Below, piece after piece: positions 23,567-35,836 of a stretch of DNA of 64,000 nt. Each line of letters starts with the position of its first letter. The first letter of the stretch is position 1. The stretch is from Mytilus edulis (taxonomy: Eukaryota; Mollusca; Bivalvia; Mytilida; Mytilidae): assembly GCF_963676685.1 (NCBI RefSeq), contig NC_092345.1, forward strand, positions 46,087,838 to 46,151,837, given 5' to 3'. The position numbers and the translations under genes are program-made. Under the pieces are notes generated by a model. That model searched no databases and was not told the origin of the DNA. It saw nothing but the letters and a program-made list of their open reading frames with translations.

Positions 23567-26500
23567 CTCGTCTAAACATCAACCCAACAATGTTAGATCT
23601 ATATATATATATATATCGTATTATTTCACTAGCACACTGTGTAACTAATAATAATATGTATGCTTACATGTATAGGATATGCTGATTTAACGTACGGATA
23701 TACATGTATCCATATTTTCTAATTCTCATCAATCTTGCAGCATATCAAGGCAGATGGAAGAAATATCATGAATATATAATAGTTGATTTGAGGCGATTTG
23801 AGGAGATTTAGATCTAGATTGGTGATGAAAAAGGTCAACTATGTACACGGGCAACCGTATCCAATTCATATATCACGAAACCAGCTAGGAATCATATATC
23901 ATCTCAATAAACATATCCTTGTGATAACACAAAGAAGTGAGCCAGTCTTCTGTTAAACCTCTATGTCGCCTCACCCTTTATTGATCATTTCATTATATAT
24001 TTTTCATGGTGTATTTGTTTTTTAAAATTACTAAGCTTCAATTTTTGAAAAAAAATAAATGGATTTAAATAAACTTTAAGTGATATGAATGCTTGGTTTC
24101 CTCTGTTTTATCGAAATTGGTTTTAGAAGCTGCTGTAAAACTACCCAAAGAATAAAACGAAAAAATAGCGCGGACTACATAGATCCAACCCTTCATTCCT
24201 CCTGCCAAAATAAAAAGAAAGGTTAATCATTTGTTTTCCGCTTTTAAACTTCTCAACGTTAATATATATTCATATAATTTGTTTATCTATAAATAAAACC
24301 GTCCGTTCCACCACACCATGTAGTGTGTTCTTTCTTTTTACGTCGACCAAAACCCGTATTATATAGAAGCCAACGAAAAATATACATACTTTCATTTTGT
24401 AACCAATTGCATAATGACCTTTCGTACAAAATTCTTGGTATGTCCAATCCCCAAAAGTTCCACCATTTGTAACAGACAATGTATAAGTATAGTCTGAAAA
24501 ACATAAGTTATGCGGTTGAATGGTATTATAAAAAGGATTAACGTTACAGCAAACTAAAATGCACAAAAAAAATACCTATAAAATTTTACAGTATATATAT
24601 AACAATTAAAAGGTATCTGAATGTGCAATATCATAATTGGACAAGAGCAGCAGCAACTCTCCCTAGAAACATATCCCCCCCCCCCAAAAAAAAGAAAAAC
24701 ACACACCAAAAAACAACAACAAAACCAAAACAAATTACACGACACATCAAAAAAGTCAGCTCTTAAACGTTTCAAGTATCAGTTAGGCAGCAATTTACAA
24801 TTTTTTGCAAAAACAATGACATACAATCGTAGAAATAAATAAAACAACTTTGAAATCGAATATATTTATAATTACTATACTTTATGATATTATATTAGTA
24901 ATTATACAAGAGTGTTAATAAGGTTTACAAAATAGAAAACAAATGGTCAAACAATAAGAAAAGACCAATTGTGGCCTAGTATTACTTCAATTGGCCCTCT
25001 ACCCTAAAGATAGACTTAGAAGGCACACTTCTGTGACTTGTCTTTCATATTTACTAATGTGCTTTGTCTATACGCATTTTTGTGTTTCCTTTTATATATG
25101 ACGTGGCTCTGTACTTAAACATCCCGTCATTGTGTAATTGAGCTATGGCAAATGTTTGAATTATTTTCTTTCATTTTGGATGATTTGTTTATATACATTT
25201 TGTGTTTCTTTGTTACATATTTGTTTGTTTTTGTAGTGATGGAGATTTAATCACAATGTTGACCGCTGTACCCGTATTTTTGACATTTATACCTATTTTT
25301 TCTGATTTGTTTTGTTCGCACATCAAATTGAATGTCGATCAATATAATGGAATTTTATGCAACTGTCATACAAGTGAGAGGTTTAGATAACAAAGTTAAT
25401 TCCATCATTTACTGCGTAACAAAATGCCTGTATCAATTAAGTTAGGAATATGACAGTTGTTATCCATTCGTTTGGTATGATTGAGCTTTTGATGTTGCCA
25501 TTTGATTAAGGACTTTCCGTTTTTAATTTTCCTTGGAGATCAGTATTTTTGTGATTTTGCTTTTTAGTTATTCTCCCTGATGTTAATTCATTATGAGTTT
25601 TTTGGGGGTAAGATCGGAAAACAGAATGATTTCAAGATGTACTTTCCGCCAATACTCTATCGTGATGGGGTAATGCGTATTACTTTCTACTTTTTTATAT
25701 AATTTATATATTTTCCTTCATCATTGGAGCACACTCAGCAAAATGTGTCTTCAAAACGGTAACGAATAAAATCGTATGCACAATAAATGAATCAAAATTG
25801 AAAAACAGTATACAGAGTCTCCACCATAAAAGTTGCGAATGCACACATATAATTACACGAATGAACAAACATTACATAATATTAATTTACACGTGTTTCT
25901 CAAATGAGTTCAATTCCTCCATGATCATACAAAATCACGATTTGAGTAATTTAAATATAGCACACAAGTTGAGGTCAAGGTGAATTCCGAGTATTGTCTG
26001 ATCGGGTAAAGTCCGAGAAACTCGGAGAAAAATTTAAAGTAAATTAACAAGATGGAGGAAAATAAATCGTTTTATATATTTCTTTCGCCAAATTCTTTCG
26101 CAAATGACGAATTTTTATCGCCACAATTATTATTTTTTCGCAAATTGCGAAAATGGCGACCGCCAGCGGAAACCCTGCACACAACCCTACATTTCTAACT
26201 TGTAATTTATAGGGATATAGTATCTATTTTTCATAGGCGACAATATTGACATTGTGTAAATTGACCACTTTTCAAATAAGTACTTTTAAATTGTTATCAT
26301 GTTTCAAAATTTGGAATCAAATGGTAGCAAGAACATCTTCGAACAGAGCTTGTTTGAGGTAACCATGCCACCCCGTCATTTAACAAAAAACAAAATGAAA
26401 ATTTAGCCTTCCCAAAGTTTTCTTCAGAACGTATTTCAACGTGTTTCAAAATTCATATGGCAAATAAACACAATGCTGTCATTCATAAATAAATGAAAAT

Positions 26501-27726
26501 ATGCAGTTAGATGTAAATTTGTATATTAACCTTACAGCCAACACAGCGCATCAAAGTTGACTTCCTTCACCTGCCTTGAACACGCAAGGTCAACCTAAAG
26601 CCGGGGAAACTTAATACTACTCAGTACTTATTTCCCTATAATGCTAGACATGCAGTACTGCAAATTTACATCTAAATGCATCCAAAGTGACCATACATGA
26701 TAAACTACAAAAATCAAAGACATTATTTGTCCAACGCAAATTTATTGCATGTTAGAGTGGGATGGCGGTGACCGGTAACTCTTACAGCTTTTGAAGGCTT
26801 GGGAAGATTTCTTTCAAGATTTAAGGATGGTTTTCAGATAACAGGTGGCAGTAGACTGACAAAGTGATCATTACTATATAACCCCACATTTGCTTCAGAT
26901 GTAATGAAATGAACAAGGAATGATCAATGATAGACAAAGATACAGACATAACCCTTCATGTTTATTTAAAAACTTAGGATAGATAACAAGTATCAAGTAT
27001 AGGCCCCGATACAAATCCAGACAAACAATAAAGTTTCATCAGTGATTAGCGATATCTGCTCTACTTCGAAATCATCACGGAAAAGTCAGATAGTAAGCCA
27101 TCTAGGAAAAAAATAGCATGTAGAGAAATCTGTCCACTTACTCACTGGGGGATTTCATCAGATGACTATTGCGAATACTGTAAAGCAAGTCTATACTGTA
27201 GATAAACTAATACCTTTTCAGTCACATACCCAAAATGTCGAGATTTTGTAGTAGTAAATTAAAGATTTTAAGTGGTATTATTTGTAGTTGCTTCACGTGT
27301 AGATCTTAAAGGATTTACCATGGTTAAAACATGCATGTATATGAGAATAAGTCATTAAGAACAGTTTATCTGTTTACGAAAGATAATACAGCACATGCTT
27401 GACTTACCGCTAAATTTACGACTGGTTTGAAGAAGGTCTGAACCAGAAACGGTGCTCAAGTCCGTATGACAGCATCCAGAGGGTTCCAGTTTACACTCTC
27501 CGCTCAATGTTACATAAGTTATCTCACAGCAATAATCACTGTTTTTCGCACAAAATGTTGCACATTGGCTTTTAGACATACTCCCTATAACTTCGAGATC
27601 CGTTGAACTTATTTCCTTATTTTTATCTACTCGGAAGGATTCCTTACGCGTTTGATATTTTCCTACAGCAAACTTCGTATTTTGAAAAAGGAAACTCAAT
27701 TTTAAAGCGATTTCATAAATTTCCAT
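18363..27726 (-). CDS. Paralog C: secreted PAN-like + VMO-I protein, intact
   Basis: Four exons: 27408-27726, 24390-24493, 23225-23413 and 18363-18608, summing to 858 bp (285 residues plus stop) with an open frame. Residues 1-20 form a signal peptide (MEIYEIALKLSFLFQ). About residues 50-95 are a PAN/apple-like segment (CATFCAKNSDYCCEITY, CKLEPSGCC). Residues from about 107 form the VMO-I domain: VTNGGTFGDW and CTKGHYAIGYKMK; then SSELNAIEIICGSRGG, CGDTASSGQ, EALCPAKTL, FSLQVHQYN; then NTGANYVKFKCRYFKDGG, GEWSDACPDNSAICG and DDTALNDVKFFCCE. Splice phases are 1, 0, 0. It is more diverged than A and B are from each other. Known VMO-I proteins are extracellular; a barrier or egg-coat role is an inference. 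A PAN segment before VMO-I is not the usual layout known to me. Confidence 0.85.
18715..18900 (+). repeat. Dispersed repeat, 'GCCAATGAGACAACT' family
   Basis: AAGAAGATGTATGAGTGCCA, ATGAGACAACTATCTACCAG and ACAGTACGGTCTG are the diverged signature of a family found at several sites here. The following part to 18900 (TTTTGGGGCCCTTTTAAGCT) belongs to a second repeat also represented near 28130-28260. Confidence 0.5.
18901..20739. other. Intron 3 of paralog C, left part
   Basis: No exon or clear repeat recognised. The intron is 4.6 kb in total and also holds the elements listed at 20740-22690. Confidence 0.4.
20765..21215 (+). mobile_element. Short element with ATGCCCCAC / GTGGGGCAT ends, internally duplicated
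   Basis: It starts ATGCCCCACGAGC and ends GTAGGTGGGGCAT, a 9-bp terminal inverted repeat. The body, from CTATCATTTTCTATGTTCAG to AAAACTATAACCTGAA, is present twice in tandem (about 20781-20945 and 20946-21110). After the second copy comes a CGAA/CGGA tetranucleotide tract (21120-21165). A single-body copy is at 60610-60870. Confidence 0.65.
21345..22690 (+). repeat. Tandem duplication, second copy interrupted by an element
   Basis: Copy 1 is about 21345-21645 and copy 2 about 21646-22690. Shared phrases include CGGAATGTAAA-ATCGACAGTA, AATTGTCAGAC-ATTCTTT, AATTAAGAGACACATCT and AATGTCTTTTAAAA. Copy 2 holds the 715-bp element at 21716-22430; copy 1 shows the uninterrupted site. Confidence 0.7.
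21716..22430. mobile_element. 715-bp element rich in AGTTCTA / TAGAACT motifs
   Basis: The ends are a perfect inverted repeat of AGTGGAGATCACTTCTAACC. The interior is filled with many copies of CAGTTCTAG, TAGAACTG and their reverse complements. It has no coding potential. The empty paralogous site is at about 21408. The target duplication cannot be set exactly; TAT is one option. Confidence 0.7.
23225..23413 (-). CDS. Paralog C exon 3 (VMO-I repeat 2)
   Basis: 189 bp, 63 codons, acceptor TTACAG, donor GTAAGC. One codon shorter than in paralog B, at the start of the exon. Confidence 0.85.
23499..23566. repeat. AT dinucleotide microsatellite
   Basis: About 33 uninterrupted AT units in intron 2-3 sequence of paralog C, next to exon 3. 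A shorter tract is at 23601-23616. Confidence 0.95.
24390..24493 (-). CDS. Paralog C exon 2 (VMO-I repeat 1)
   Basis: 104 bp, acceptor TTTTTCAG-type (CAG at 24496-24494), donor GTATGT. Encodes DYTYTLSVTNGG, GDW and CTKGHYAIGYKMK. Confidence 0.85.
25195..25600 (+). repeat. Dispersed repeat, 'CATACAAGTGAGAGGTTTAG' family
   Basis: It has GTAGTGATGGAGATTTAATC, CTGTCATACAAGTGAGAGGT, AGGAATATGACAGTTGTTAT, CCATTCGTTTGGTATGATTG, GACTTTCCGTTTTTAATTTT and GATCAGTATTTTTGTGA. This is the fullest copy with that at 47455-47885; others are at 42575-42690, 43375-43640 and, inverted, near 60190-60235. Confidence 0.6.
26395..26830. repeat. Inverted-repeat element in intron 1 of paralog C
   Basis: The left end TTTAGCCTTCCCAAAG pairs with the right end GGCTTGGGAAGAT in inverted form. 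Inside, GCAGTTAGATGTAAATTTG (26502-26520) pairs with CAAATTTACATCTAAATGC (26660-26678). Likely a small non-autonomous DNA element. Confidence 0.45.
27408..27726 (-). CDS. Paralog C exon 1 (signal peptide + PAN-like)
   Basis: 319 bp, ATG at 27724-27726, donor GTAAGT directly below 27408, phase 1 end. Same length as exon 1 of paralog B. Confidence 0.85.
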
Positions 27727-30700
27727 GACTGTCTTAAACCATGGACATTTAATTTGATAATGAATATTGACACCAATAGATTTTAATCAATTCGATAAAC
27801 TGAAATTAGTATATCTTCAGTGTATTCTATTGCAGTCAAAATGAATCTATTAGATAACAACCTTTAACGAAGTTGAATCGTGTGACAGGAATTTCATTTC
27901 CATCAAAGCAGATTTTTTTTTTTATGTATAGATTTAAGTTTCAATTGAACCTTAGAAAACATTGAAAATGTTCATTATTGAATTCAGCTAGGAATTGAAA
28001 GTGTTTTTAAAATTAATAACATTTTAATTATTTAGTTCATATATGAGCGGTAGATCAGCAAATACAATCGCACTAAATCAATAAAAATGTTACTAATAAT
28101 ACTAAAGAGGGCAATTTCAGTGGAAGGTATTCCAGGCACTTTTGTATGTGTTGAAGGCCTTACGTTGACCTATTATAATGGTTTACTTTTATAAATTGTT
28201 ATTTGGATGGAGATCGAGTTGTCTCATTGGCACTCACACCACATCTTCCTATATCTACTAAGAGTATACAGCAGCAGCAAAGACATCCTGGTTCCTGGTA
28301 CTACGTTCCCGTTCGTTATATATTATTATTTGTGTAACATTCTGATTATTGCGATCGGGAATCATTCAACAGCATGTACAACTTAATGGTAAATACAGCA
28401 TTATAATTTTATGTTTGATATTCAATTTGTTTTCAAATAAACGTTATATTTACATTTGAAAAACATATTAAACTCATACCCCCTCCCCGACAATGTTAGT
28501 TTCTCTAAAAGGGATTAAATTTAAGACACAGAGTTTTTCAATCCGGCAGAGTTATTATTAATCGAGGTTGGTCAATTGAAAACGTATCCACTCATATCAG
28601 ATAAATTGCTGTTTTCGTATATGGAGATTATACCAAAATGCAATATTTGATCCTTTTGTTAATGTAAGTCTATGTTGAGTATCAAAATTATATATTTTCT
28701 TCAAATTCATGTAAATATATAGCTAAAACAATTTCATAAATCGTAAATTAAATATGAGAATTTTAGTAAAATCGGGAATTTGACAGTAAATGTTCCTTTG
28801 ATGCGGGGTAAGTATAACTGACAGTTTAACGGATTTTATTTTTGAAAGGTTATGGGGTTTATTTTCCAGGCAACTTTGAGTATGACTCTCACTCTTCATA
28901 TTTCAGAATACATGAATACCAGGACATTGTCACTTTGACACTGTCGACTAAAAGTTATTGACAGATGGTATATCCTATCTTTGTTAATTAAATTAAAAAC
29001 ACAATATCATCCAGTAACAAGTGCTAATTAATCGATTAAATCCAATTCACAACAGGTTAACCTCATCTACCGGATAACATTTTTTGACTGAAAATTACAG
29101 TACCACGAACCAAAAATAAAGAACCGCGCTTAGACTTATAGGACTACGTTAAGAAATTTTAGAACAGCGGGTCCGTGATGCCTTAAGGAACAGGTGAGAA
29201 TAGATAAACGAATCTTTAGACATAACGACTTTAAACAAATCATGTGACATGCAGTTCAATTAGAGCAAAGATTTATTTTATAGATTACCTTTCAATTAAA
29301 GGTATACCATTTTCCTCATGACTGAAATCAATTTCAAATTGAAAGTTATTATATTGAAAAGTGTCTAATTTAGTTCATACCTAATTAAAATGAACAAGAC
29401 GTCTCATTAACAAGGGTCTTTATAGATGTTAATTTCTTTGTCATTTTGGTCTCTTGTGGAGAGTTGTCTCATTGGCAATCATACCACATCTTCTTCCCTT
29501 TTTTAGCATTGAAACGGACATCGGTATGGTTACATGTAATACACGCATGGTATTTATTTTAGGATTTGATTAAATATTTGATTCATATTTTAAATCAATG
29601 TTTGAAATGTCTGTCATTTAACATTCTTCACATAAGTGATTTTAATGATTGTGAGATCAAAATATTTGAAATCTTAGTTGTCTACTTGTCATTATTGTTA
29701 TTAAGATCGATGTCTGTCTGTCGGCTAATTGTATTCTTATTTGAGGTTTGACGAACTTACAAAGCCAAAGATACCAAAGAGAAAATAAGATATGATATTT
29801 GTTAGTCAAAAACAGATCGACAGAACTATGAGTAAAAACTAAAAACGTCAAATACACAAACAACACCAAACAAACCACAAGTAGAAAATAAAAGACGGAG
29901 CAACACCAACTCCTGAAAATATCCGGCCTGATAAGCAGATCCTACTCTGCACATATAATCCGTCGTGTAGCTTGTCGTGTAACTCGTGCTGAGTACACAT
30001 TGGACGATGATAACTTCGATATCAACAAACAAACGATCTTTTTTTCGAGTTATGCATATTTTTATATAATTATAAACTTTAAAACGATAAAATCGGTTTG
30101 TGCCAAATTTGTTTTTCTATAAGGGTGAAACAATATATATTTTGAGACTAGTAGATTAACCAAATTCCTTTTAATGGACTACTACCTTTTTTTGTTAATA
30201 GCTGACTATGCTTTATGGACTTTGCTCATTGTTGAAGGCTATAGTTGTTAAGTTCCGTGTCATTTGGTCTCTTGTAAGTAGTGGTCTCATAGGCAATCAT
30301 ACCACATCTGCATACGTATTCAAATTGTTGATCTTTCGTGTGAGGCAAATGTCAAACGTATTAGCATTGACATTGATCATAATCAAAATTTTGATACTCA
30401 TATTGGTTAAATATAAAGGAAGGCATGATCTAAACTTAATATTTTGAAACGCGTTGGAACTCATTTAAACAAGCTGAGTAAGCTAACTATATTCCATACA
30501 TTTAATTTGAGAAATTCCGATTTCTGACCTCTGGCATGGCATTTTTATACTGAAAAAAAAAAAAAATCAAAAAATTAGAAAATGCAAGAAAGAGCATTTA
30601 AATTTGTTCTTTAAGATCTTTGAAACTCATATCACCAGTTGCTTGAAAAGGTTAAAACGCCTTCGCTGCTTATCACAAGACAAAGATCAATGGCTGCCGC

Positions 30701-30989
30701 ATTTGAAACTTATGAAATTATATTGAGTCAACTGGCACCTGTCCGTTTCCTTGATCTATTTAATTAAAAAAAATGAATTATTTTTTTCAGATTTACATTG
30801 TAGTTTATAAACGGTTTATGAAAAGAACACAGTTTGGTATTTTTCTAAATCTAAGAGTAGTCCTTGAATGGATTGGAATGCAGTCATTCTGCATTCAGAT
30901 AAGCTTTTCAGGTATTTTTTTTAGTTATAACTCTTAATATTTGTATACATTCTAAAGTTTTGCATGTGTTTTTTTTTAATATGTTTTTA
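27727..30989. other. Intergenic, repeat fragments only
   Basis: Upstream of paralog C. Inverted fragments of the GCCAATGAGACAACT family occur at 28130-28262, 29400-29505 and 30200-30312. A diverged inverted retroelement tail (AAGCAGATCCTACTCTGCAC) lies at 29745-29960. No host exon seen. Confidence 0.45.
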
Positions 30990-31270
30990 ATATGTGCTTA
31001 ATTTCTAGATGCGCTTCAATTTCAGTTATGCTTCAGTTTTGGCATGTTTTTAAAATATGTAGTTAAGAAGCGCTTTGCATGTATTTAGATATGCCTGTGC
31101 TGTATCTATGCTTTGAAATAATAATTGCTGCTTAAATATATTTTAGCACTTTCTGTGCTTTACTGTAAATGTTACTTAATTTATTCTTTAAAAAGCTCAC
31201 AAGAGTTTATAACTACATTGGTTTATGTGAACCGAACCAAATAAAACTTTCGTATTCGCATTCGTGTTTG
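30990..31270 (+). repeat. Dispersed repeat ending AAATAAAACTTTCGTATTCG
   Basis: It is rich in GTGCTT/GCTTCA/GCATGT words and ends GTTTATGTGAACCGAACCAA and AAATAAAACTTTCGTATTCG. A second copy at 63290-63560 ends CCGAATCAAAATAAAACTTT, TGTATTCGTATTCG. It may be a retroposed 3' end. Confidence 0.55.
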
Positions 31271-31394
31271 TATAAGTCCAAACATGTCACACCTTTTATT
31301 CTAAATTTGAACCGATCAGTGTTTTCTTTTACTCCTTAAATCGTTTAATCAGGCCGTTAGTTTTCGCATTTTAATTTATTAACATTAATTTTAA

Positions 31395-31520
31395 AACTAA
31401 CTATGAGGTATGGGCTTTACACATTGTTAAAAGCTGTACGATTACTTATAGTTGTTAATTTCTGTGTCATTTGGTCTTTTGTTGAGAGTTGTCTTATTTG
31501 CAATCATACCACATCTAAAA
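31395..31520 (-). repeat. Inverted copy of the 'GCCAATGAGACAACT' family
   Basis: On the minus strand it begins AGATGTGGTATGATTGC, then AATAAGACAACTCTCAACA and GACACAGAAATTAACAACTA. Confidence 0.6.
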
Positions 31521-31566
31521 CTGCTTATTTTCATATTGTAAGCCATTGGCTCATATGGGCGTAAAG

Positions 31567-32912
31567 CAGTGGCGGATTCAGAGGAGGGTGTAGAGGGCGT
31601 ACGCCCGCTCTTTGCTTGGACTTTTTTTTTTGTAAAATGATTAATCAGATATAGACTTCAGTTCGTGTACTTTGCCATTTCCCGTGTATTTTAGTTTTAT
31701 GCGACAGTTCTATACTCACAAAGATATTTTTCGCTAGTATTTACTGATTATGTCAAAGGCATGTGATTCGCTATGGTGGAATTGACCAGTGCGTCGAAAA
31801 ACGTCACTCAGTCATTTTGAAATTCAAATTACAGTAACACAATGCTTAGTCTGAGACTAACAATCATAACACCTTGAAAGCAACACAGGACTGAGTAATA
31901 ACGTATTGACTTATATTTCACAATTCCTGCAAACAGAAAGTAGTACTCTATTGCACTCTCATGATAAAATAAGTTACACGGCAATATTATTTACCTACGA
32001 TTTTGTTAAACCCCAAACGTCCCAGCCTATTTTAAAATAACATAGCTGAATAATGATCCCCAGTCAGTATAAGCCCTTACTAGATAGATTTAAAGTCCAT
32101 TTGATTTGAGGAGGCAGTCTGAGACATTTGAGTAAATAAAATCTGACTCTGATTTTTGCCTTAAACAAAAATTCTGGCCGTATCTTGATTGAAAACAATA
32201 ATCCTGCTATTATTTGCTATTAGGAACGAACATTTCCAACAGAATTATTTAAAAGCATTAAATAATCATAATGAATAAAAAACGGGTGTATTTTTTTGGG
32301 GGGGAGGGGGGGCGGAGGGTTTCATGTCTGTTTCGCCGAACTAATATATTGAATATTTTTTATATATTGAATATAGACTAGACTGCAACCTGCCTGCTGG
32401 GTGTGGCCTTTATGTCTTTATTTGTCGACCGTCTTTCATAAATTCCTTGTCATTTCAGACTCATTCGTAGCCTTTGGTTGATTTGGAACCCCTCTCTTCC
32501 CTTCATTTTGTTTGGTGAAACATATCAATCAAACATTTGGATACAAATTGCTTGTTTGTTTTTTTTTTTTAACTTGTTTTGGTCGTATTACAAATTTCAT
32601 CGAATAGCGGGGCGTATACCTTGTTTACAACAAGACATCTGCGAGGTTATGCAAACTTAACATACAACAAACGAGAATTTTCCATGTCTATTTTTTTACT
32701 GACAAGTCCCACATCAAATATATCAGTACATAGCTTTGAATCCATACTATAAAATATACATGCCCCACGTCAGGAACCGTTTAAAAAGTGCATTTTACAT
32801 TTTTTTTTAACGTTTTTTAGCCCAAAAAAGGTCCCAAAAATTTGTCGCCTCGCTACGCTCCGCGATTTTTAATAACTTCGCCCCCCTTTCCAAAATCCTG
32901 GATCCGCCCCTG
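31567..32912. mobile_element. Element with CAGTGGCGGATTCAG ends and TAAAG duplication
   Basis: The left end CAGTGGCGGATTCAGAGG matches the reverse complement of the right end CTGGATCCGCCCCTG. TAAAG flanks both sides (31562-31566 and 32913-32917). The 1.35-kb interior has no recognisable transposase, and a G-rich run sits at 32298-32312. Probably a non-autonomous DNA transposon. Confidence 0.6.
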
Positions 32913-32917
32913 TAAAG

Positions 32918-35053
32918 TGTGTTTTTTTTTTATTAAGTATCAAAGCTGGGGTTATAAAAAAGGTTTAGTAATGTCTTTCTTTATGTATACCTGTATTCAA
33001 ATAAAATTCCGTTTTGTCCTCTTCGACAATTTGATGTCTCGTCATTATTACGTTAGTAACCAGCCGTCAGTGTATAACTTATATTTTGTACTTATTGTTT
33101 ATTTGGTCTCGTCATCAATATCTGTTTATTGACTTCAATACCAAGACACTTTAAATTTCCATTTACTGTAAATGTGAATACTTTAATTTGCAGTTTATTT
33201 TCAATTACAAACGTAAAAAAATCGAATTAACATTATCAAATAATTAAATATACTTGTTCACTTTATTATTCCAATATTGAATTTGAAAAACAAATGTGGG
33301 ATTTATAAACCGTTATGTTTAGACACTAAAATCCGAAGATCCGGTTTTATGTTGGAATAGCATCACGTCTTTTTTCAAATAATTTAAAAAAAAAAGTTTT
33401 TAATATTATTATGAGTACTGTCTACTTTTATATATTGGTATGTAATATCGGGTACTATCAAAACCAATTACCAATCGATCATATCAGGATCATTTGAAGA
33501 TAATTTCTCATGCATGTTATGCACTTATGCAACTTATTATAAAATGCAATATTGAAAAGTTTAAACTCTCAAACAAATCAATGTATAAGGGAAATCCCTT
33601 AAGTATAAACCTTTTTAAACATATTGAGTGCAAAATACTTTTGTTTAGTTTGTCATTGTAAAACTTGAACTTTAAATCTTTTGAGCTACTTGTCGCTGTA
33701 TATTGACACTTGTAACCAATTAAACTCTAGAGTGAAGTTAGTCAACTGTACATTTTTTGTTCTTTATTTTGTAGTATTTAATTTTATGATCTGATAAACG
33801 ATCGGTTTAATCTCATTAAAGAAATTTCAACTCTTGAAACAAATGTTAAGTTATATTTTAAAATGGTATTTATTAAATCTAAAAAGGAAGTATTTTTTTT
33901 TTCTTTGATTATTATACTCTATAATTTGATTGAAATACCACCCGACATTCATGTAAGTTTTCAATGCAGAAGTAAAGCAGTTTGCCAAATTTTTTGCATA
34001 GCGTTGTCGTGTACATGTAATGGGTGAGAGATCATAGCTTACCTCTCCATAGTAAAGGATAGCTAAAAGGATTGTCGATGAAACAATAAACCAACGACAC
34101 AAAGGCTATCTAGAGATCATTTGCAGCCATCAACAATATACAGACTTATACACTATGTGAAGCTCTTGTTAATGAATTAAACAAAAAATATCTAACTAAA
34201 GATCGGTCGTAAACACCCATCTTTATATATTTATATGGAAATTGTCAACACGCCTTAATGGTTTCGATAATATTTCGCGAAATAGTCAAGTCAAATATTA
34301 AATATTTTCAATGTTTGCAATATGCTTTCAGTAGTAACTGTTGCCAGTGTGAGGGTGTATAATAGTCCAACTTTTAATCAGCGCGTCCGGGAATCTTTTA
34401 TAAATCAAGCATCTATAATCGAAACTTTTACGATAAGATGTAAGACATGAATCCGAAAACGAGGTTCCTGTCTTTAGGACTGGTATATTCACATGCATAT
34501 GAACATGCGCAGAGTTAAGACTATGTGTGTTTATATCTTAACCCAGACCCTATTAATAATGACTTTTGGCTAGATCTTTGCGACTGTTGTTTTTGGTATA
34601 CTTTTTAAATATATTTTTTAGTCTTCTTGACTGTATGTAATTTTACATTTTACCATTGTTCATTTAAAGTTTTGTTTTGGAGAATTTAGGGTGTTAGATT
34701 GTTAAATAACCTTATTCATTAATTGTGACGATAAAGCTCTTACAGGAGAAACATAATTTGTCTTTCCATTATCTTTACTACTATATATATATATTTTTTT
34801 TTAATTTTCAATTGATTTCTTCATTTCCCATTTAACAATATAAAGAATAAGAATTAATAAACACATTTTCATTCCCGCCTTTTGAAATTGTTTTATGTTT
34901 ATTTACATTTTGTAGTTAAATTAAAGTACTTAACCGATTGCTTTTGAAAAACATGCAAAGTACGTGTAGTAACTACGTGTCGAATTGTGGTATAATATTT
35001 CAGTGCACGATTCTAGTCTCTTCCTGATTTTAAGTATGTAAACTATGGCACGA
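32918..35053. other. Intergenic, nothing recognised
   Basis: AT-rich with chance reading frames only. The minus-strand frame ending near 33851 has no ATG at its head and was not accepted as a gene. Confidence 0.4.
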
Positions 35054-35777
35054 TTTAAGGTAGCACAATACAAAGATTTGTTAACTCCCAATCAGACAAC
35101 TTTAAACTGATGTAATTTATTTAATCCTTCTTTATATTTTATAAATGAGGTACCAAAAGAAAGAAGAAAGATTAATCTTTGAAATTGTGATAATTTCATT
35201 ATGACATAATTATTACATAATTAATTATTATGTAATTAGTTGCTATATTGTGATGTCCACACTTGAATGAATTTAGCGTCTTTGTTCTTCACAGCATCAC
35301 AAAATATTTTATAGATTCTTGTACAACACAGGTTGACCTCCAAAACTGTGTCTCAGATTTCCAAAAACATCAATAGAATAAATTTTATACCCAATTGAAT
35401 TTAGTGGTCTCTTATGAATTGATGTTGTAAACTTCATTGAAGATTTATGAGAGAATGAAATACAATAGGAAAAATCTGAGACACAGTTTTGGAGGTCAAA
35501 CTGTGTTGAGCAAGAATCTATGAAAAAATTTGGGATGCTATGAATAACAAAGAAGCTAAATTCATTCAAGTATGGACATCACAATATGGCAACTAATTAC
35601 ATAACAATTAATTATGTAATAATTATGTCATAATGAAATTATCACAATTTGAAAGATTAATCCTTCTGCTTTCTTTTGGTGCCTCATTTATAAAATTTAA
35701 AGAAAGATGAGTGGAATTACATCAGTTTAAAGATGTCTCATTGGGGATGAAAAATCTTTGTATTGTGCTACCTTAAA
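35054..35777. mobile_element. Foldback element of 724 bp upstream of the EGF gene
   Basis: Two inverted arms of over 300 bp meet near 35415. The arm starts TTTAAGGTAGCACAATACAA and runs through AACTTTAAACTGATGTAAT, GATAATTTCATTATGACATA and AAAACTGTGTCTCAGATTT; the right arm is its diverged reverse complement. TTAA sits at both ends just outside GGT/ACC. It ends about 175 bp before the start codon of the plus-strand gene. Confidence 0.8.
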
Positions 35778-35836
35778 TCCTGATAGTAGTAAAATGCTAA
35801 GACATCCTTGTAGATTTTCATTGGACACCTTATAAG

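Noticed and set aside
23401-23685. 94-residue frame with a long IYIYIY tract
   Set aside because: It is the AT microsatellite read in frame, and it overlaps exon 3 of paralog C on the other strand.
33851-34102. Minus-strand 83-residue frame with a signal-like start
   Set aside because: Its first codon is TTG, a stop lies just upstream, and no good donor or partner exon was found.
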